From: Dichotomicrobium sp964540795
GTDB taxonomy: Bacteria; Pseudomonadota; Alphaproteobacteria; Rhizobiales; Rhodomicrobiaceae
DNA: 64,000 nucleotides
Direction: 5' to 3'
Assembly (NCBI GenBank): GCA_964540795.1
Contig: CAZINX010000009.1
Coordinates: forward strand, 39,713-103,712
In this document: one piece after another, positions 61,017 through 64,000 of the stretch
Layout of the letters: each line of letters begins with the position of its first letter
How positions within the stretch are numbered: the first letter of the stretch is position 1
The notes under the pieces: generated by a model
The model's database searches: none
Told to the model about the DNA's origin: nothing
What the model saw: only the letters and a program-made list of their open reading frames with translations
Position numbers and translations under genes: made by a program

Positions 61017-62243
61017 ATGAAGAGATCCCCTCGCCTTGCAAAAACAGGTTGCAGGCCCGCCTTCGACACGGCTGAGGCTTCCAGACTTCTCGGGAATGGC
61101 GAGCTGCGCTCCGAAACGGCGCAACTTCGACGGGCGGGTTTGCAAACTTTCACGCGCCTCGACGCTCCTGCCGATGCGTCTCCGCATTTCACATTTATCG
61201 ATCTCTTTGCAGGTATCGGAGGCCTCCGAAAGGGTTTTGAAGCCGTTGGCGGAAAATGTGTGTTCACGTCTGAATGGGATCGCTTTTGTCGCGAAACTTA
61301 CCTTGCCAATTTTGATTGCGATCACGCCTTTGTGGGGGACATCAGGGGTGTAGTGCCGCAAAGCGTGCCAGAGCACGACGTGCTTCTCGCAGGATTTCCT
61401 TGCCAGCCTTTCTCGATAGCAGGGGTTTCAAAATTCAATTCCCTGAAGCGGCCTCATGGTTTCATGTGCGAGGCACAAGGTACCTTGTTTTTCGAGGTGG
61501 CGAAGATAATACATCATCATCGACCTAAAGCATTTCTGTTAGAGAATGTAAAAAACCTTCAAAGCCATGATCGGGGACGAACCTTTGAGGTGATATACAA
61601 CGCGTTATCGAAGGATTTGGGATACAATGTTCAGACCCGCATAATTGATGCCCGTTCTTTCGTGCCGCAGCATCGCGAACGTATTTTTATCGTGGGTTTC
61701 CGTGAAGGGAACGACTTTGATATTGACGCTTTGCAGTTGCCCGATCCGGACGTTGGGCCTCGCATGAAGTCGATCCTTCATCGGGAAGACGGTTCAGAAA
61801 CTCCCGATCGTCGTTACACCGAGGGGCCAAGAGGCAGAGTGCTTCCGAAATATACACTCTCCGATCACCTGTGGGGATACTTACAAGAATACGCCTTGAA
61901 ACATCGCGCGAAAGGAAATGGTTTCGGTTTCGGCCTCGTTGGGCCGAACGACGTAGCTCGAACGCTTTCCGCCCGATATTTCAAGGATGGTTCTGAAATA
62001 CTCGTGAGGCAGCGTGGAAGACGTAACCCGCGCAGACTTACGCCGCGGGAGTGTGCTCGCCTGATGGGGTTCGACAAACCTGGTGCGACTGAGTTCCAGA
62101 TTCCCGTTTCCGACACTCAGGCGTACAAACAGTTCGGGAACGCCGTAGTCGTGCCAGTGGTCGAGGCTGTCGCGCGGCACATGGCCCCATTTATTCGCGA
62201 AACGGATTTCGAGACTGTTGCGTCGGAGAAAGACGTTGCCTGA
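61017..62243 (+). CDS. C5 cytosine DNA methyltransferase, EcoRII/Dcm type
   Basis: The enzyme transfers a methyl group from SAM to C5 of cytosine in a short DNA target. The 408-residue protein has motif I FIDLFAGIGGLRKGF (about 59-73), the catalytic GFPCQPFSIAG (Cys near 126), motif VI ENV in FLLENVKNL, motif VIII QHRERIF, and the C-terminal QFGNAVV. About 58 residues precede motif I. In M.EcoRII and M.SsoII such an extension also represses the enzyme's own promoter. The ATG at 61017 lies behind GGAGA. It is coupled to vsr. The target CCWGG is inferred from its companion endonuclease. Confidence 0.92.
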   Translation: MKRSPRLAKTGCRPAFDTAEASRLLGNGELRSETAQLRRAGLQTFTRLDAPADASPHFTFIDLFAGIGGLRKGFEAVGGKCVFTSEWDRFCRETYLANFDCDHAFVGDIRGVVPQSVPEHDVLLAGFPCQPFSIAGVSKFNSLKRPHGFMCEAQGTLFFEVAKIIHHHRPKAFLLENVKNLQSHDRGRTFEVIYNALSKDLGYNVQTRIIDARSFVPQHRERIFIVGFREGNDFDIDALQLPDPDVGPRMKSILHREDGSETPDRRYTEGPRGRVLPKYTLSDHLWGYLQEYALKHRAKGNGFGFGLVGPNDVARTLSARYFKDGSEILVRQRGRRNPRRLTPRECARLMGFDKPGATEFQIPVSDTQAYKQFGNAVVVPVVEAVARHMAPFIRETDFETVASEKDVA

Positions 62244-62700
62244 TATCGTCGATCCGGACACACGAAGCCGGATGATGTCGGGGATAAAGGGCAAGAATAC
62301 GAAACCGGAACTCATCATCCGCCAAGGCCTTCACCGCCTCGGCTTTCGCTTCCGTCTCAACAATCCGAAGCTACCCGGAAAGCCGGACCTGTCTTTTCGG
62401 AAATATAGGGCGGTCGTCTTTGTGCATGGCTGCTTCTGGCACGGGCATGATTGTCAGCTGTTCAAGGCGCCTGACACCCGCCGAGAGTTCTGGGAGCAAA
62501 AGATCACCCGGAACCGCGACCGGGATGGCGAGGTCGAAGCGCTTCTCAAGAAGCAGGGGTGGCGGATCGCGATAGTCTGGGAATGTGCCCTCAAAGGCAA
62601 GGGCAAGCTTCTGCTTGACGACGTTCTGGATCGGCTTTCTGATTGGCTCGTCAGTCCATCACCGAGATTGGAGATCAGGGGAAAAGGCCGATGCCCATAG
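62236..62700 (+). CDS. vsr: Vsr, very short patch repair endonuclease
   Basis: Vsr nicks 5' of the T in T:G mismatches formed when methylated cytosine deaminates, preventing C-to-T mutations at methylation sites. The 154-residue protein shows the hallmark start DIVDPDTRSRMMSGIKGKNTKPE, the catalytic GKPDLSFRKYRAVVFVHGCFWHGHDC and FWEQKITRNRDRD. A TTG at 62236, behind GGAGAAAG, gives this conserved start and overlaps the methyltransferase stop by eight bases. An earlier TTG at 62218 is less likely. Its end overlaps the endonuclease start. Confidence 0.93.
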   Translation: MPDIVDPDTRSRMMSGIKGKNTKPELIIRQGLHRLGFRFRLNNPKLPGKPDLSFRKYRAVVFVHGCFWHGHDCQLFKAPDTRREFWEQKITRNRDRDGEVEALLKKQGWRIAIVWECALKGKGKLLLDDVLDRLSDWLVSPSPRLEIRGKGRCP

Positions 62701-63923
62701 CAGACTTGAGCGATTGGATGAACCAGTTCTCGGGTCAGAACTTTGTTTGGTACAGCAAGAGGCTTGCTGCAAACGACACAGTAGAAACGGGCGCCCATCA
62801 GGCCGGGCCTTATATTTCTCGCGACTTCTTGTTCGAGATTTTCCCATCTCTCAACAGGCCGCACAATGAGAACCCGGACCTTTGGTTTCCAATCAACATC
62901 CACTCCCATAACGATGGCCGGAATGTGCGAGCAGTCTGGTATAACAACGAGTTGCGCGGTGGAACGCGCAACGAAGCGCGACTGACCAATTTTGGCGGGC
63001 GATCATCAGCGCTGCTGGATCCTGACAACACCGGGGCACTGACCGTCTTTGCCTTTGAGAAGCGGGCCGGAGATGATGCTCGTGCGTGCCACATCTGGGG
63101 CTGCCGAGAACCTGCCGAAGAAGAATTCGTTGAAGAGCGGATTGGCCCCGTAGAACCGGGCCGCTGGGTGGTCTGGTCGGCGCAACATGGCATTGCGCCA
63201 GAACTCATCGCCGCAGAGAGCCGAGCCCGGGCCAGTTGCGAGCTTGATGAAAACGAGATACCGCCAAGTTGGCTGGAAAGATTTCCGACTGGGGCCGAGA
63301 TTATACAAAAGGCAGTCGAATTGCGACCCGACCTCAATCTCGATCCCGACAGGCGCATTTTAAGGCGACGGGACTGCGAGTACCAAGTCTTTCTGAGTGT
63401 GGAAAAAGCCGCGGAACTGCCCGCAATACGAAGAGGCTTTGAGAGCGTCGATGAATTTGTGTCTCGCGCGCAAGCGATACTTCAGCGCCGAAAGGCACGT
63501 TCAGGGCGTTCGCTTGAGCTGCACGCACGCCAAATCTTCATCGAAGAAGGTTTGCGCGAAAGCGAACAATTCGTATACGGAGCCGAATCTGAGCCCGGAC
63601 GCAAACCCGATTTCCTGTTCCCGTCTCTAGAGAAGTATCGTGATTTGGCTTATCCAATGGAACGATTGCGAATGCTTGCGGTCAAGACTACATGCAAGGA
63701 TCGCTGGCGGCAGGTCCTGAATGAGGCCGCACGCATTGAAACCAAACACCTCCTGACTTTACAGGAAGGGGTTTCGGTGGGCCAGTTTCGGGAAATGACG
63801 GAGAGCGGGATCCGCTTGGTTGTCCCTCACGGACTCCTAGAAAAGTATCCCGCCGAAGTCCGCCTTGAGTTGACTACGTTCGGAGAGTTTATCCGCGAAG
63901 CACGAAACCTGAATCCGGTCTGA
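62691..63923 (+). CDS. EcoRII-type type IIE restriction endonuclease
   Basis: EcoRII-type enzymes need two copies of their site: one bound as effector by an N-terminal domain and one cut by a C-terminal PD-(D/E)XK domain. The 410-residue length is close to EcoRII (about 404). The N-terminal domain shows YSKRLAANDT and GAHQAGPYI. The catalytic domain has SLELH with Glu276, KPDFLFPS with Asp307, and LAVKTTCKDRWRQ with Lys332, then LQEGVSVGQFREM. The ATG at 62691 follows GGGGAAAAGG and overlaps vsr by ten bases. The CCWGG target is inferred from family resemblance. Confidence 0.9.
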   Translation: MPIADLSDWMNQFSGQNFVWYSKRLAANDTVETGAHQAGPYISRDFLFEIFPSLNRPHNENPDLWFPINIHSHNDGRNVRAVWYNNELRGGTRNEARLTNFGGRSSALLDPDNTGALTVFAFEKRAGDDARACHIWGCREPAEEEFVEERIGPVEPGRWVVWSAQHGIAPELIAAESRARASCELDENEIPPSWLERFPTGAEIIQKAVELRPDLNLDPDRRILRRRDCEYQVFLSVEKAAELPAIRRGFESVDEFVSRAQAILQRRKARSGRSLELHARQIFIEEGLRESEQFVYGAESEPGRKPDFLFPSLEKYRDLAYPMERLRMLAVKTTCKDRWRQVLNEAARIETKHLLTLQEGVSVGQFREMTESGIRLVVPHGLLEKYPAEVRLELTTFGEFIREARNLNPV

Positions 63924-63945
63924 GATAAGGGATTTGTTGGATAGT

Positions 63946-64000
63946 TCAGGCATTGAGCGCATCGACCGGCGCGGCCTGCATGGCAGACAGCCACACGCGT
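63946..64000 (-). CDS. possible 3' end of a minus-strand gene cut by the window edge
   Basis: One minus-strand frame is open from the window edge and ends RVWLSAMQAAPVDALNA before a TGA at 63946-63948. The base composition returns to the GC-rich type here, which places the right end of the AT-richer restriction cassette between about 63923 and 63946. Eighteen codons are too few to identify a family. Confidence 0.3.
   Translation of the reverse strand, partial: RVWLSAMQAAPVDALNA

Overview
The window is 64 kb of a high-GC alphaproteobacterial chromosome. DivK with a divergent DUF3572 gene, CpdR, an EipB/DUF1849 protein and an intergenic palindrome of the type scattered through Rhizobiales genomes point to Rhizobiales (Hyphomicrobiales). 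A single gene encoding both methyltransferases that make glycine betaine from glycine suggests a halophilic or salt-tolerant lifestyle. The genus cannot be fixed from the sequence alone.

Layout. Positions 1-835 hold a DUF2905 membrane protein and an unidentified membrane protein. Positions 1305-13684 are a tightly packed division/cell-wall (dcw) operon: mraZ-rsmH-ftsL-ftsI-murE-mraY-murD-ftsW-murG-murC-murB. It lacks murF between murE and mraY and stops before ddl-ftsQ-ftsA-ftsZ. Ahead of mraZ lies a ten-copy array of CCC(A/G)-like boxes at an exact 10-bp period, a strong candidate for an expanded MraZ operator. Positions 13850-20967 carry a small unknown gene, then topA, rnr, a DUF983 gene, a NUDIX gene and rpmG. 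Positions 21598-26425 hold divK, DUF3572, eipB, a RidA-family gene, a glycerophosphodiesterase, a FemAB-like acyltransferase and a HIT protein.

Positions 26589-34753 carry the fused betaine-synthesis methyltransferase, an orphan pstB, a broken PHA-depolymerase-like remnant, an HdeD-like protein, a DUF2254 protein, a class III CoA-transferase, YjbQ and cpdR. Positions 34763-39828 pair a GMC oxidoreductase with a divergent three-gene TRAP transporter. A tRNA-Val(GAC) follows. The stress triad prkA-yeaH-spoVR occupies 41531-46429, and the membrane quality-control genes hflK-hflC-DUF2065-degQ occupy 47428-51353. NUDIX, YciE-like and PfpI genes follow.

Two cassettes look accessory. The first (53016-58388, minus strand) is a type I secretion operon. 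It runs from two acidic repeat proteins sharing a GGNSQSN signature, neither of them a recognisable RTX protein, to an ABC exporter and an HlyD-type adaptor. A perfect 13-bp-arm hairpin sits between the two substrate genes. This is the best candidate for an undescribed system. The second (61017-63923, plus strand, visibly AT-richer) is a complete EcoRII-type restriction-modification operon: C5 methyltransferase, Vsr and type IIE endonuclease. It lies beside glmM, behind an 11-bp inverted repeat.
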